NCBI RefSeq assembly: GCF_019049285.1
Contig: NZ_JAGMUL010000026.1
Span: forward strand, 358,597 to 422,596
Origin: Streptomyces sp. AC550_RSS872
GTDB taxonomy: Bacteria; Actinomycetota; Actinomycetes; Streptomycetales; Streptomycetaceae
Direction: 5' to 3'
DNA: 64,000 bases
In this document: piece after piece, positions 53,059 to 61,686 of the stretch
Position numbering within the stretch: position 1 is the first letter of the stretch
Layout of the letters: every line of letters starts with the position of its first letter
Made by a program: the position numbers and the translations under genes
The notes under the pieces: generated by a model
Seen by the model: the letters and a program-made list of their open reading frames with translations, nothing else
Database searches by the model: none
What the model was told of the DNA's origin: nothing

Positions 53059-54999
53059 TCAGGCGCGGAGGTTGCCGGCGGCGGAGGCCGCGAGGTCCCG
53101 GACCATTGCGCAGAGCTTGTCCGTGGGCTGCCGGCCGCCGACCTCCAGGCGCACCATCTCGGCTGCGGTATCGGCGTCCTGGCCGCTGTACCTGCGGTAC
53201 TCCACGAACGCCGAGCAGGTGTCCCCGTCGTCGCCCTCCTCGATGACGGTGCGGTGTCCGCCGAGAGTGAGGGCCGTGCCCTCGTCGGCCGACTTGGGTT
53301 GATCGCGGAAGAAGCCCACCTCCGCGTCCAGTTCGTCGACGTCGCTCGACCACTCGCAGCTCCAGTTCGCGATGCCGACCTCCGGTACGTCGACCTCGAT
53401 CCCGGGAACGACGGACAGCGCCTTGGCGTCGAGCAGCTCGCAGGCGTTCTGCCAGGCCAGCGAGGTGCGAGGGTAGGCGGGCGAACGACGCTGGAGCGGG
53501 CCCCGGTCGAGGATCCCGGCCGCGCCCCGGGCGGCCTTGTCGGCGACCGTGCACAGGGTCGCGGTGCCGCCGACCACGGAACCCTTGCCCATGTTGACGC
53601 GGACCCCGACCAGGGTGTCACCGCTGTCGCCGTCGGCCGTCAGCAGCAGCTTGCACTCGTCGCTCTCGGCCCGCTCCTCGCGGATGCCGATCCGTCCGAC
53701 GGTGCTGAAGGGCTTCGACCCCTCGGGCGGCGAGCCCTTGCGGAGGCTCACCGAGACGTCGATACGGGTCTTGTCGTCCACGCCCACGAGCACGTCGCAG
53801 CGGTCGAAGTTCCCGTAGTCCACGTCCACACGGATCTCCCCGTCGCCGAACTGCTCGAAGGCGGCGGGGTCGGCCAGAGCGCACACGTCGGCCGTGTGCG
53901 GATCGCCGATCAGGGCCTGCGTCTCACCGTCCGGAGCGCCCCCGTCGAGCCGGCTCTGACTCCGGCCGGGCCGCGGAGCGGCCTTCCCGTCATCGTCGCC
54001 GCCGTCCGGCAGGGTGACGAGACCCAGGGCCAGGGCGGCGCTGACGCCGAGTGCCGCGGCGACCAGCAGCGGCCGGCCGCGCCACCGCCGGCGCCCGCTG
54101 ACGGGGCTGGTGGTGCCCGGGTCCCCGGAGGGCGCCGGCCCGGATCCGGCGACCTCCTCCAGGAGCCGCTTGACCTCGGCTGCTTCGGGACGTTGCCGGG
54201 GATCGCGGCGCAGCATGGAGGTGAGCACGGGGTACAGCGGGCCCACGGCGGCGGCGTCCAGCTCGACGACACCCTGCTCGGCCTTCCAGTACCGCAGACG
54301 CTCGGCCTCCTCCTCGGTCCCCGTCCCGGCCGGAGCGGAGCCGTCCGCGGGGGCGCCACCGCGCGGCGGTGCGCCGGTGACCAGCGCGCAGAGGGTGGCC
54401 GCAAGACAGAACACGTCCGAGGCGGGCCGCGGGACATTGCCCCGGGCCAGCTCGGGGGCGGCGTAGTCAGGGGTGAAGCTGAACGGGCCGTTGACGGTGA
54501 TGGTCTCGGTGCCGCCGACCCGGTAGGCGGCGCCGAAGTCCAGTAACTTCGCGGCCCCGTGCCGGGTGAGCCCGATGTTGGCGGGCTTGACGTCGCAGTG
54601 GACGATGCCCGCCTCGTGCAGGGCGGCGAGCGCCCCGGCGAGCTCGGCCCCGATACGGGCCGCCCGTAAGGGAGACACCGTCGGCTGCCGGTCCAGGCCG
54701 CCGCCGGGGACGTACTCCATGACGAACCAGTACGTCTCCCGCCCGCCGCCTTCCTCGGGCACGTTCACGACGTCGAACAGGGTCACGACGTGCGGATGGT
54801 CGCGGAACTTGGCCATGGCGCGCGGTTCGCCCAGCAGCCGCCGCACCGCCGTCTCGCCCTCGCCCTCCGCCCGCTCGGGTTTGAGGGCGACGTCCTGGCC
54901 CACCACCGTGTCGTGGGCCAGCCACACATCGCCGCCCCGACCCGCGCCGATGACCTCCTTGAGGACATAGCGGTCGGCGAACTCGTCCCCGGAACGCAC
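53059..54999 (-). CDS. Membrane Ser/Thr protein kinase with extracytoplasmic sensor
   Basis: 646 residues from GTG 54999 (GGGGGAAG upstream). The kinase domain (about 10-285) has the loop GAGRGG, Lys40 (VALK), the catalytic HCDVKPANIGL (Asp136, Cys in place of Arg: a non-RD kinase) and DFG at 154-156. One membrane helix (311-330) leads to an outside part of about 315 residues with two similar Cys-bearing modules: CALADPAAFEQFGDGEIRVD and CELLDAKALSVVPGIEVDVP. These resemble DUF3558-type sensor lipoprotein folds. It faces the PL7 lyase gene across a repeat-rich promoter region. Likely senses wall or envelope state. Confidence 0.9.
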   Translation of the reverse strand: MRSGDEFADRYVLKEVIGAGRGGDVWLAHDTVVGQDVALKPERAEGEGETAVRRLLGEPRAMAKFRDHPHVVTLFDVVNVPEEGGGRETYWFVMEYVPGGGLDRQPTVSPLRAARIGAELAGALAALHEAGIVHCDVKPANIGLTRHGAAKLLDFGAAYRVGGTETITVNGPFSFTPDYAAPELARGNVPRPASDVFCLAATLCALVTGAPPRGGAPADGSAPAGTGTEEEAERLRYWKAEQGVVELDAAAVGPLYPVLTSMLRRDPRQRPEAAEVKRLLEEVAGSGPAPSGDPGTTSPVSGRRRWRGRPLLVAAALGVSAALALGLVTLPDGGDDDGKAAPRPGRSQSRLDGGAPDGETQALIGDPHTADVCALADPAAFEQFGDGEIRVDVDYGNFDRCDVLVGVDDKTRIDVSVSLRKGSPPEGSKPFSTVGRIGIREERAESDECKLLLTADGDSGDTLVGVRVNMGKGSVVGGTATLCTVADKAARGAAGILDRGPLQRRSPAYPRTSLAWQNACELLDAKALSVVPGIEVDVPEVGIANWSCEWSSDVDELDAEVGFFRDQPKSADEGTALTLGGHRTVIEEGDDGDTCSAFVEYRRYSGQDADTAAEMVRLEVGGRQPTDKLCAMVRDLAASAAGNLRA

Positions 55000-55140
55000 G
55001 GATCTTCCCCCTCGGTCGAATCCCGAACGCACGCGGCCCGGAACCGCACGCAAGGATCGCAACGAACCTAACGCGTGGGGCGGACCGTACGCAGTGTCTA
55101 CCCAGAGCCTTCATCAGTCGCACGCATGCACAGGTGTCCC

Positions 55141-55188
55141 GCATGTGCAGATGTGGTGAGACCACATGTGCGGATGCGGTGAGACCGC
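55141..55188. repeat. Two imperfect 25-base direct repeats in the kinase/PL7 divergent promoter
   Basis: The 25-base units at 55141-55165 and 55164-55188 match at 21 positions; each contains CATGTGC(A/G)GATG and a small hairpin (GTGGT-GAG-ACCAC; GCGGT-GAG-ACCGC). GCATGC-type half sites continue upstream at 55120-55146. Likely operator array shared by both genes. Confidence 0.65.
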
Positions 55189-55277
55189 CGGTTCCGGGAG
55201 GGGTCCCGTCGATCGCGCGTACGGTACGCGCGGCCCGAACCACACAGCCAGCGACCCCGACAGGAAGGCACCCCACC

Positions 55278-56060
55278 ATGCCCAGCACCCGGACCCTCGT
55301 GTTGGCCGGTCTCACCGCAGCCGCCTCGGCCGCCACACTTACGCTGTCCCCGCATGCCGGTGCACAGACCCCGCCCGAACGGGCGGCCGCCCGGTGCGCC
55401 CACCCCGCCGACGTCCTCGATCTGACGAACTGGAAGCTGACGCTGCCCACCGGCGAGGACGAGGACCCCACCGAGATCACCCAGCCCGAGCTGGCGACCT
55501 TCTCCGCCGCCCCCTGGTTCCGGGCGGAGGCCGACTGCGACGCGGTGCGGTTCCGGGCCGCCGTCAACGGTGTGACGACCGGAGGTTCCAGCTATCCGCG
55601 CGCCGAACTGCGCGAGATGACCGACGGCGGCGCGGACGAGGCCGCATGGTCCACCACGGACGGCACCCACACCCTCGTGGTCCGCGAGGCGTTCATGGCC
55701 CTGCCCGAGGAACGGCCGTACCTGGTCGGGGCGCAGGTCCACGGCGGGGACGACGACGTCACCGTCTTCCGGCTCGAAGGCAGCAGCCTCTACATCACCG
55801 ACGGCGACGACCGGCATGCCCACCTGGTCACCGACGACTACGAACTCGGCACCGAGTTCGAGGCCAGGTTCGTGGCCCGGGACGGGGAGATCGACGCGTA
55901 CTACAACGGCCGCCTGGAGACCACGATCTCCCACGACGGCGACACCAACTACTTCAAGGCGGGCGCCTACACGCAGGCCAACTGCGACAACTCCGAGCCG
56001 TGCAACGACGACAACCACGGCGAGGTCCGCATCTCCCGCATCAAGGTCACCCACTCCTGA
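55278..56060 (+). CDS. Secreted PL7 alginate lyase
   Basis: 260 residues with a Sec signal (about 1-30). The polysaccharide-lyase family 7 jelly roll carries the three conserved blocks: SYPRAELREM (RAELRE 108-113), GAQVHGGDDD (QVH 153-155) and YFKAGAYTQ (225-233), with the catalytic Gln, His and Tyr. QVH, as opposed to QIH, is usually linked to polymannuronate preference. AGGAAGG lies upstream of ATG 55278. It is the third alginate-type lyase in the window and the only PL7, and lies between two kinase genes. Confidence 0.94.
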   Translation: MPSTRTLVLAGLTAAASAATLTLSPHAGAQTPPERAAARCAHPADVLDLTNWKLTLPTGEDEDPTEITQPELATFSAAPWFRAEADCDAVRFRAAVNGVTTGGSSYPRAELREMTDGGADEAAWSTTDGTHTLVVREAFMALPEERPYLVGAQVHGGDDDVTVFRLEGSSLYITDGDDRHAHLVTDDYELGTEFEARFVARDGEIDAYYNGRLETTISHDGDTNYFKAGAYTQANCDNSEPCNDDNHGEVRISRIKVTHS

Positions 56061-56139
56061 CCGGCCGTCGGCGTCCGGGAGGGGTCCCGGGCGGTGCGTG
56101 CCACGGTGAGGCGACCTCAGGGCACGGAAGGGGCGGTGG

Positions 56140-57222
56140 ATGACGGGGGACACGACGGGCGCGGGGAGGGCACTGCTGACCCGTGGGCAGCGGATCAACT
56201 CCGCGCTCGTCGTGGACCGCAGGCTCGGCGAGGGCGCCTTCGCCGAGGTGTACCGGGTACGGCACCACATCCTCGGCTGGCAGGCGCTGAAGCTCTTCAA
56301 GCACGTGGCCTCGCTGGCGGCGACCTCCCGGATGTTCGACGAGGCCCGCATCCTCTCCACGCTGGGACACCCCAACATCATCCGGGTCTTCGACGCGGGC
56401 ACCGTACAGACCTCCGAGGGGGTGCGCGGCTACATCACCATGGAGTACGTCGCCGGCGGCAGCCTGGAGCGGCTGATCGCATCGCACTCCCGCGCGGTAC
56501 CGGTCGGCGAGGCCACGGCCGTGCTGCGGCAGGCCGCCGAGGGACTCGCCGTCGCCCACGAGCGACAGCACCCCATCGTGCACCGCGACCTGTCGCTGGC
56601 CAACGTGCTCATCACCTACGACGAGTCCGGACTCAGGGTGAAGGTCAGCGACTTCGGGCTGGCCAAGGAGACCGACCCGGGCACGATGGCCGCCAGCGCC
56701 CAGGGGACGGTCGCCTACATGCCGCCGGAGGTGCTGCGCCGGGGCACGGGCTACTCGTGCGCCGGCGACGTCTGGGCGCTCGGCACCATCGCGTACTTCC
56801 TGCTCACCGACCACTTCCCGTACAACGGCGGCGATCCGGTGCAGTCCTTCTCGCTGGAGCGGTTCAGCCATCCGCTGCCACCGCCGAGCTCCTTCAACGA
56901 CGACGTCGGACCCGCACTGGACCGGCTCGTCCTGGACATGCTGCGCACGGACCCGACGGACCGGCCCGCCACGGCCCGGGCGGTCGCCGAACGCGCGGGG
57001 ACCCTGCGGCCCTCGGAGGGGCCGACGGCGCCCCGGCAGGGGCCGGCGGTGGTGGAGCGGTCCGTCGAGGAACTGGTGCGGGCGGCCATCGCCCTCTCCC
57101 GGATGCCGGGCCGGCTGGCCGATGCCGCGAACCAGCTGGAAGAGGCCGTCAGCCGTCATCCCCGGCTCCGGGAGCGGCACATGGCGCGGCTGATGACGTG
57201 GCGCCGGGGGGTGGTCATGTGA
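56140..57222 (+). CDS. Cytosolic Ser/Thr protein kinase, first gene of the Hsp70-like operon
   Basis: 360 residues without membrane segments. The kinase domain (about 20-290) has LGEGAFAEVY (29-38), Lys51, HRDLSLANVL (148-157; Ser where Lys usually stands), DFGLAKET (171-178) and a PPE-type segment AYMPPEVLRRG. A short helical tail (about 305-350, RAAIALSRMPGRLADAANQL) resembles a TPR-like unit. The gene starts 79 bases after the PL7 stop, and its stop TGA overlaps the GTG of the next gene, so the kinase and J-like protein are made together. Likely targets are the chaperone components downstream. Confidence 0.92.
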   Translation: MTGDTTGAGRALLTRGQRINSALVVDRRLGEGAFAEVYRVRHHILGWQALKLFKHVASLAATSRMFDEARILSTLGHPNIIRVFDAGTVQTSEGVRGYITMEYVAGGSLERLIASHSRAVPVGEATAVLRQAAEGLAVAHERQHPIVHRDLSLANVLITYDESGLRVKVSDFGLAKETDPGTMAASAQGTVAYMPPEVLRRGTGYSCAGDVWALGTIAYFLLTDHFPYNGGDPVQSFSLERFSHPLPPPSSFNDDVGPALDRLVLDMLRTDPTDRPATARAVAERAGTLRPSEGPTAPRQGPAVVERSVEELVRAAIALSRMPGRLADAANQLEEAVSRHPRLRERHMARLMTWRRGVVM

Positions 57223-58541
57223 GGGGCCCGACGCACGAGAAGCGGACGTATCGACAGCGCACGCACCAGCAGAGGACGCACCAGCAGCGGACGTACGGAC
57301 AGCGGACGTATGGAGAGGCGATGGACAAGACGACCACGGGCGGCCGGGCGGGCGAGCCGTCCGCCGCTCGAAGCGGCACCGGCAACCTGTCCCGCTGCAC
57401 CGACCTGGCCGGGGTGCGGCTGTACCGCGACAACGCCTTCGCCGTCACCGGGCTCCCCGCGAACGCGCGAGGACGAGCCGTACGGCAGCACAGACAGCGG
57501 CTGGAGGCGCGGCTCGCGGTGCGGGACACGCTGCCCCCGGACCCGGACTCGCCGCTCGTGGGCGGGCCCCGCAAGGAGGAGGTCCGGGCCGCGTTCGAGG
57601 AGTTCCAGGACCCCCGGCGGCGGCTGGTGGACGAGTTGCTGTGGCGGTGGGCCGACGCCGACCTGAAGTGCGGCTGCCCCCGCGCCCTGCACGAGGAGCA
57701 CGACGACGCGGTGCGCTTCCACGCCATGGCCCTGGAGGCGGAGGCCGGACGGGGCGGCGTCACCGAGGAGGGACGGGACACCTTGTGGCGGGGCGCGGCG
57801 AGCGGCTGGGGACTGCTGCTGGGGCGCCCGGAGTTCCGGCAGCACATCGCCCGACGGATCGAGGACCTGGACGATCCACGGCTCGGCGAGCACACCGCGG
57901 ACGACTTCCTCGCCGCGCTGCCCCGTCTGCTCGTCTCCCCGCTCCGGGAACTCGCCGCCGACGCGGACTTCCGGCCCCGGCTCGCCGGGATCTGCGCGGG
58001 CTGGACGGAACACGAGGTGTTCGCGGGGCTCTTCGCCCCCCTGTTCGAGGAGACCGTGGAGGACACGGTCGAGCAGATCACCGAAGGCCTGCTGTCCGCC
58101 AAGCGCCAACAGGAAGCCGGGCGGTACGGCGACGCCGCACTGACCCTGCGGAAACAGGTCCTGCCCACCTTCGAACGGCTCGGGGAATTCCGCGCGTTCG
58201 TCTCGGATTGGCGGTACGAGGAGGTCGCGCACATCGTCGCCGTGGGCCTGAACAACCTCGCGGTGGCGCTCGCGGACTACCACCTGCACCGACGGCCGAG
58301 CGCCCAGCAGCGGCAGACGATGGTCGAGCTCACGGAGGCGGCGTACGAGATCGCCCCGGACCGCGACATCCAGGGCATCGAGGCCAACTGGGAAGCCATT
58401 CACTCCCAGTTCGGGCAGCACGCCCGAACCGTCGCGGCCGGGGGTTCCGACGATGTGTGGGGCGGTCTGCGGCTGGGCTGTCTCCTCGTCCTGCTCATCA
58501 TGGGGCTCCCCGCTCTGATCGCCTATCTGGTCAACCGCTGA
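57219..58541 (+). CDS. J-like protein of the Hsp70-like operon, membrane-tailed
   Basis: 440 residues from GTG 57219, which overlaps the kinase stop. A pentapeptide-repeat tract (RTYRQ-RTHQQ-RTHQQ-RTYGQ-RTYGE) precedes ATG 57321, an alternative start with GGAGAGG. Residues about 66-145 look like a diverged J domain: YRDNAFAVTGLPANARGRAV, then a helix pair and FEEFQDPRRRLVDELLWRWA, a pattern I recall from J-like proteins without HPD. A CGCPRALHEEHDDAV segment, long helices and one C-terminal membrane helix (LGCLLVLLIMGLPALIAYLV) follow. It would act as a membrane co-chaperone of the Hsp70 downstream. Function inferred. Confidence 0.75.
   Translation: MRGPTHEKRTYRQRTHQQRTHQQRTYGQRTYGEAMDKTTTGGRAGEPSAARSGTGNLSRCTDLAGVRLYRDNAFAVTGLPANARGRAVRQHRQRLEARLAVRDTLPPDPDSPLVGGPRKEEVRAAFEEFQDPRRRLVDELLWRWADADLKCGCPRALHEEHDDAVRFHAMALEAEAGRGGVTEEGRDTLWRGAASGWGLLLGRPEFRQHIARRIEDLDDPRLGEHTADDFLAALPRLLVSPLRELAADADFRPRLAGICAGWTEHEVFAGLFAPLFEETVEDTVEQITEGLLSAKRQQEAGRYGDAALTLRKQVLPTFERLGEFRAFVSDWRYEEVAHIVAVGLNNLAVALADYHLHRRPSAQQRQTMVELTEAAYEIAPDRDIQGIEANWEAIHSQFGQHARTVAAGGSDDVWGGLRLGCLLVLLIMGLPALIAYLVNR
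57243..57317 (+). repeat. Five in-frame 15-base repeats coding RT(Y/H)xQ
   Basis: Units at 57243, 57258, 57273, 57288 and 57303. The Arg codon varies among CGG, CGC and AGG while the amino acid is kept, and ACG for Thr is constant. This points to translation of the tract from the GTG at 57219. Confidence 0.75.
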
Positions 58542-58580
58542 GTCGCCGGTGCCCTGAGGACGGCACAGAAGGAGAAACCC

Positions 58581-59144
58581 ATGCATCGCCCGGTGGCTCC
58601 CCAAGTACGGGATTTCCTAGGCCAGTTGAGGCATCATCCGCAGTTCCGCATCCCCCGCCCGCCGCTGGGCCCCGCCCAGGCCGAGTGGATCGCCGCGGTG
58701 CTCGACGAGGTGGCGGCGGCCGAGGCCCTCGCGGAGCGGGCCCGCACCCCGGAGGGCGCCGGTACCGACGCGCTGCTGGGGGCCGCCGTCGGAATCTGGC
58801 GCGCCCTGCGCAAACTCGACCGGCAGACCGGCACCCTCTCGGCGGCCGACCTGAGGCAGGTGCGCCGCCAGGTCCACGCGAGCCGCCAGGCGCTCGCCGA
58901 CGACGGGCTGGAGATCCAGGAGCACGACGGCATGCCGTTCGACTCCGGCCAGTCCCTTGAGGCCCTGGTGTTCCAGGACGAGCCGGGACTGGACCGTGAG
59001 GTGGTGCTGGAGACCGTACGGCCGTCGGTCTACTTCCGCGGCGAACGCCTCCAGATGGGCCAGGTCATCGTCGGCAGGCCCGCGCCCGAACAGACCCCGG
59101 CCCCCGAGCAGACCTCAGCCCCCGAGCGGGCCCCCGGCACCTGA
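58581..59144 (+). CDS. GrpE-like protein of the Hsp70-like operon
   Basis: 187 residues. A helical N-terminal half (about 25-110, coiled-coil-like) leads to a compact beta domain, EIQEHDGMPFDSGQSLEALV then REVVLETVRPSVYFRGERLQ and MGQVIVGRPAP. This matches the head of the GrpE nucleotide-exchange factor (the xGxxFDxxxHEAV and GYxxxxxVLRPAxVxV elements), in diverged form. A Pro/Glu/Thr-rich tail ends it. It directly precedes the Hsp70 gene by 19 bases. The role as nucleotide exchanger is inferred from fold and position. Confidence 0.75.
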   Translation: MHRPVAPQVRDFLGQLRHHPQFRIPRPPLGPAQAEWIAAVLDEVAAAEALAERARTPEGAGTDALLGAAVGIWRALRKLDRQTGTLSAADLRQVRRQVHASRQALADDGLEIQEHDGMPFDSGQSLEALVFQDEPGLDREVVLETVRPSVYFRGERLQMGQVIVGRPAPEQTPAPEQTSAPERAPGT

Positions 59145-59163
59145 ACGACCAAGGAGACCGACC

Positions 59164-61662
59164 ATGCGCGAGACCATCGACTTCGGCATCGATCTCGGCA
59201 CCACCAACAGCGCCATCGCGGTGGCGGAGGACGACGGTGTCCGGGTCGTCAAGAACAACGACGGCTGGGACTGCACACCCTCCGCCGTGTGGATCCCCAA
59301 GGAGGGGGTGATCCACGTGGGCAGGCGGGCGCGGGAGCGCACGGAGAGCGATCCCGACAACGCCTACGCCGAGTTCAAGCTGGAGATGGGAGCGGCCGGC
59401 GCCCACCGCCTCTTCCAGCGCACCGGCCTGTCGCTGACGCCCGAGGAACTCTCCGCCGAGGTGCTCAAGTCCCTGCGGCAGGACGCCGCGCACGAGTACG
59501 GGTACCAGCCGGAGGCGGCCGTGATCACCGTCCCGGCCTCCTTCGCCCTGAACCAGAACAACGCCACCAGCTCGGCCGCGGCCCTCGCCGGACTCGGCGA
59601 GCAGTGCCCGCTGGTGCAGGAGCCGACGGCCGCCGCCATCGCGTACGGCGTGCAGGACGCCTCCGAATCCGCCCACTGGATGGTGTTCGACCTGGGCGGC
59701 GGCACCTTCGACGCGGCCCTGATGAGCAAGCACGACGGCGAGTTGCAGCTGATCCAGCACGCGGGCGATCCGTACCTCGGCGGCAAGCTCATCGACTGGG
59801 CACTCGTCGACGACGTCCTGGCCCCCGCCGTCCGCAGCGAACTGGGGCTGGCCGACTTCGCCCGCAACAGCCCGCGCTGGCGCAAGAACTTCGCCAAGCT
59901 CAAGCTGGAGGCGGAGAACGCCAAGATCGCCCTGTCCCGCACGGACTCCGTCGAGATCTCCGTCGACCTGGACGACGGCAGCGGCGGCATCGAGCCCTTC
60001 GAGTACGTCCTGACCCGCGGCGCCCTCGACGACCTGGCCCTGCCCTTCTACACCCGCGCCATCCGGCTCTGCCGCGACGCCCTCGCCCAGAGCGCCCTGC
60101 GCCCCGACCACATCGACCGGCTGCTCCTGGTCGGCGGCGCGACCCTCAGCCCCGGCCTGCGCGAACTGCTCGCCGACCCGGTCGAAGGACCCGGCATTCC
60201 CCTGGACCACAGCCAGGACCCCACCACCGTGGTCGCGCGCGGAGCCGCCGTGTTCGCCCGCACCGTCCGGCTGCCGAGGAAGCCGCAGAAGGCGGCGCAG
60301 GGCGAGTTCGCGATCGAACTCCACTATCCGGCGCAGTCCGTCGACACCACCGGCATCCCCGTCTCCGGCAAGGTGAGCAGCGGCAGCGCGGTCGACTGGA
60401 CCAGGTTCGCCGTCACCCTGAGCAATCCCGACGGCCGGCCGCCGTTCCGCGGACCGCTCACCGAGATCGGCGCGGACGGCACCTTCTACACCGAGGTGGC
60501 CATCGACGCCGGCACCCGCTCCCGGTTCACCGTGGAGCTCACCGACACCTCCGGCACCCGGCGGAAGCTGGCGGGCGACACCTTCTCCATCACCCACGCG
60601 GCCGTCGTCCCCGGCGACGCGGTGCTCACCGGCACCCTCGGCATCGGCAAGGCCGACGGCTCCTTCGACCCGCTGCTGCGCAAGGGCACCACTTTGCCGG
60701 CCCAGGTCACCAAGCCGTACCGGACGACCATCGCGCTGCGTCGCGCCCAGCCGGACGCCGTCATCCGCATCCCGCTGCTGGAGGGAGAGCGCAGGCGGGC
60801 CGACCGCAACACCCGCGTCGGGCTCATCGAGATCCGCCCGCGCGACGTCAGGATCGACCTGCCCGCCCAGAGCGAGGTCGAGGTGACGTTCGAGATCCAG
60901 GCGAGCAACCGGGAGGTCCTCGTCACCGCCGACATCCCGCTGCTCGAGCAGCAGTTCGAGGCGACGATCAACCGCTCCGAGCTGCTGGCACCCGAACACG
61001 ACGAGCTGGTGGACCGCCTCCACGACCTGGAACAGCGGGTACGCCTCCTACAGGACCAGGCCGAGGACGTGTACTCCGACCAGGCACGGGAGCAACTGGC
61101 CGACCTCGCCGAGCAGAAGGCCATCCCGCAGCTGCGCAAGGAGGTCGACGCGGCCGCCGTCGACACCGGTGCCGCCGTCACGAGTGAGCGGCGCATCCGC
61201 GATGTGGAGGCTCAGCTCGACGACATCGAGCAGGCGATCGAGATCCCCGGGCTCCAACGCGAGCTGTGGGATCTGCTCAGCTCGTGCGAGGACGCCATGG
61301 AACAGACCGGCGGCGGCCCGTCGGACCGTCGGGAGGTGCAGAACATCCGCGACCGGGCCAGTTCGCTCGGCGACGACGCGACTCCGGCGGAACTGCGCCG
61401 TGTCATCAAACGGGCCGGGGAGTTCCACGTGGAGCTGCTGCGCCGTACCGACCAGTGGGAGTACGTGGTCTTTCACGCGCTGGTCGAGATGCGTGACGAC
61501 ATGTTCTCCCGGGCCCAGGCGGACGCCGCGATCCTGGAGGGCCGCCGGGCCGTCGCCGCGGGCAACCGCCGGGCCCTCGCCGGGGTCAACGAGCGGCTGC
61601 GCCGGCTGCTGCCCCCGGGGGCGGCGGAGGAGGCCGAGCGGATGTCCGGTGGCATCAACTAG
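59164..61662 (+). CDS. Divergent Hsp70-family chaperone
   Basis: 832 residues, much longer than DnaK (about 620). The ATPase domain (about 1-385) has GIDLGTTNSAIAV (phosphate 1, 8-20), DLGGGTFD (176-183) and LLLVGGATLSPGLRELL. The DnaK linker and peptide-binding domain are replaced by a beta-sandwich stretch (about 385-590, with FAIELHYPAQSVDTTGIPVS) and a long helical C-terminus (about 600-832) rich in acid and coiled-coil heptads. AAGGAG lies eight bases before ATG 59164. It is coexpressed with kinase, J-like and GrpE-like genes. Substrates are not known. Confidence 0.92.
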   Translation: MRETIDFGIDLGTTNSAIAVAEDDGVRVVKNNDGWDCTPSAVWIPKEGVIHVGRRARERTESDPDNAYAEFKLEMGAAGAHRLFQRTGLSLTPEELSAEVLKSLRQDAAHEYGYQPEAAVITVPASFALNQNNATSSAAALAGLGEQCPLVQEPTAAAIAYGVQDASESAHWMVFDLGGGTFDAALMSKHDGELQLIQHAGDPYLGGKLIDWALVDDVLAPAVRSELGLADFARNSPRWRKNFAKLKLEAENAKIALSRTDSVEISVDLDDGSGGIEPFEYVLTRGALDDLALPFYTRAIRLCRDALAQSALRPDHIDRLLLVGGATLSPGLRELLADPVEGPGIPLDHSQDPTTVVARGAAVFARTVRLPRKPQKAAQGEFAIELHYPAQSVDTTGIPVSGKVSSGSAVDWTRFAVTLSNPDGRPPFRGPLTEIGADGTFYTEVAIDAGTRSRFTVELTDTSGTRRKLAGDTFSITHAAVVPGDAVLTGTLGIGKADGSFDPLLRKGTTLPAQVTKPYRTTIALRRAQPDAVIRIPLLEGERRRADRNTRVGLIEIRPRDVRIDLPAQSEVEVTFEIQASNREVLVTADIPLLEQQFEATINRSELLAPEHDELVDRLHDLEQRVRLLQDQAEDVYSDQAREQLADLAEQKAIPQLRKEVDAAAVDTGAAVTSERRIRDVEAQLDDIEQAIEIPGLQRELWDLLSSCEDAMEQTGGGPSDRREVQNIRDRASSLGDDATPAELRRVIKRAGEFHVELLRRTDQWEYVVFHALVEMRDDMFSRAQADAAILEGRRAVAAGNRRALAGVNERLRRLLPPGAAEEAERMSGGIN

Positions 61663-61686
61663 CCGTTCGGACCAGAGGAGTTGACG

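Noticed and set aside
59065..61023. A 652-codon minus-strand frame opposite the Hsp70 gene
   Set aside because: Shadow of the Hsp70 gene by composition; the plus strand carries exact Hsp70 motifs.
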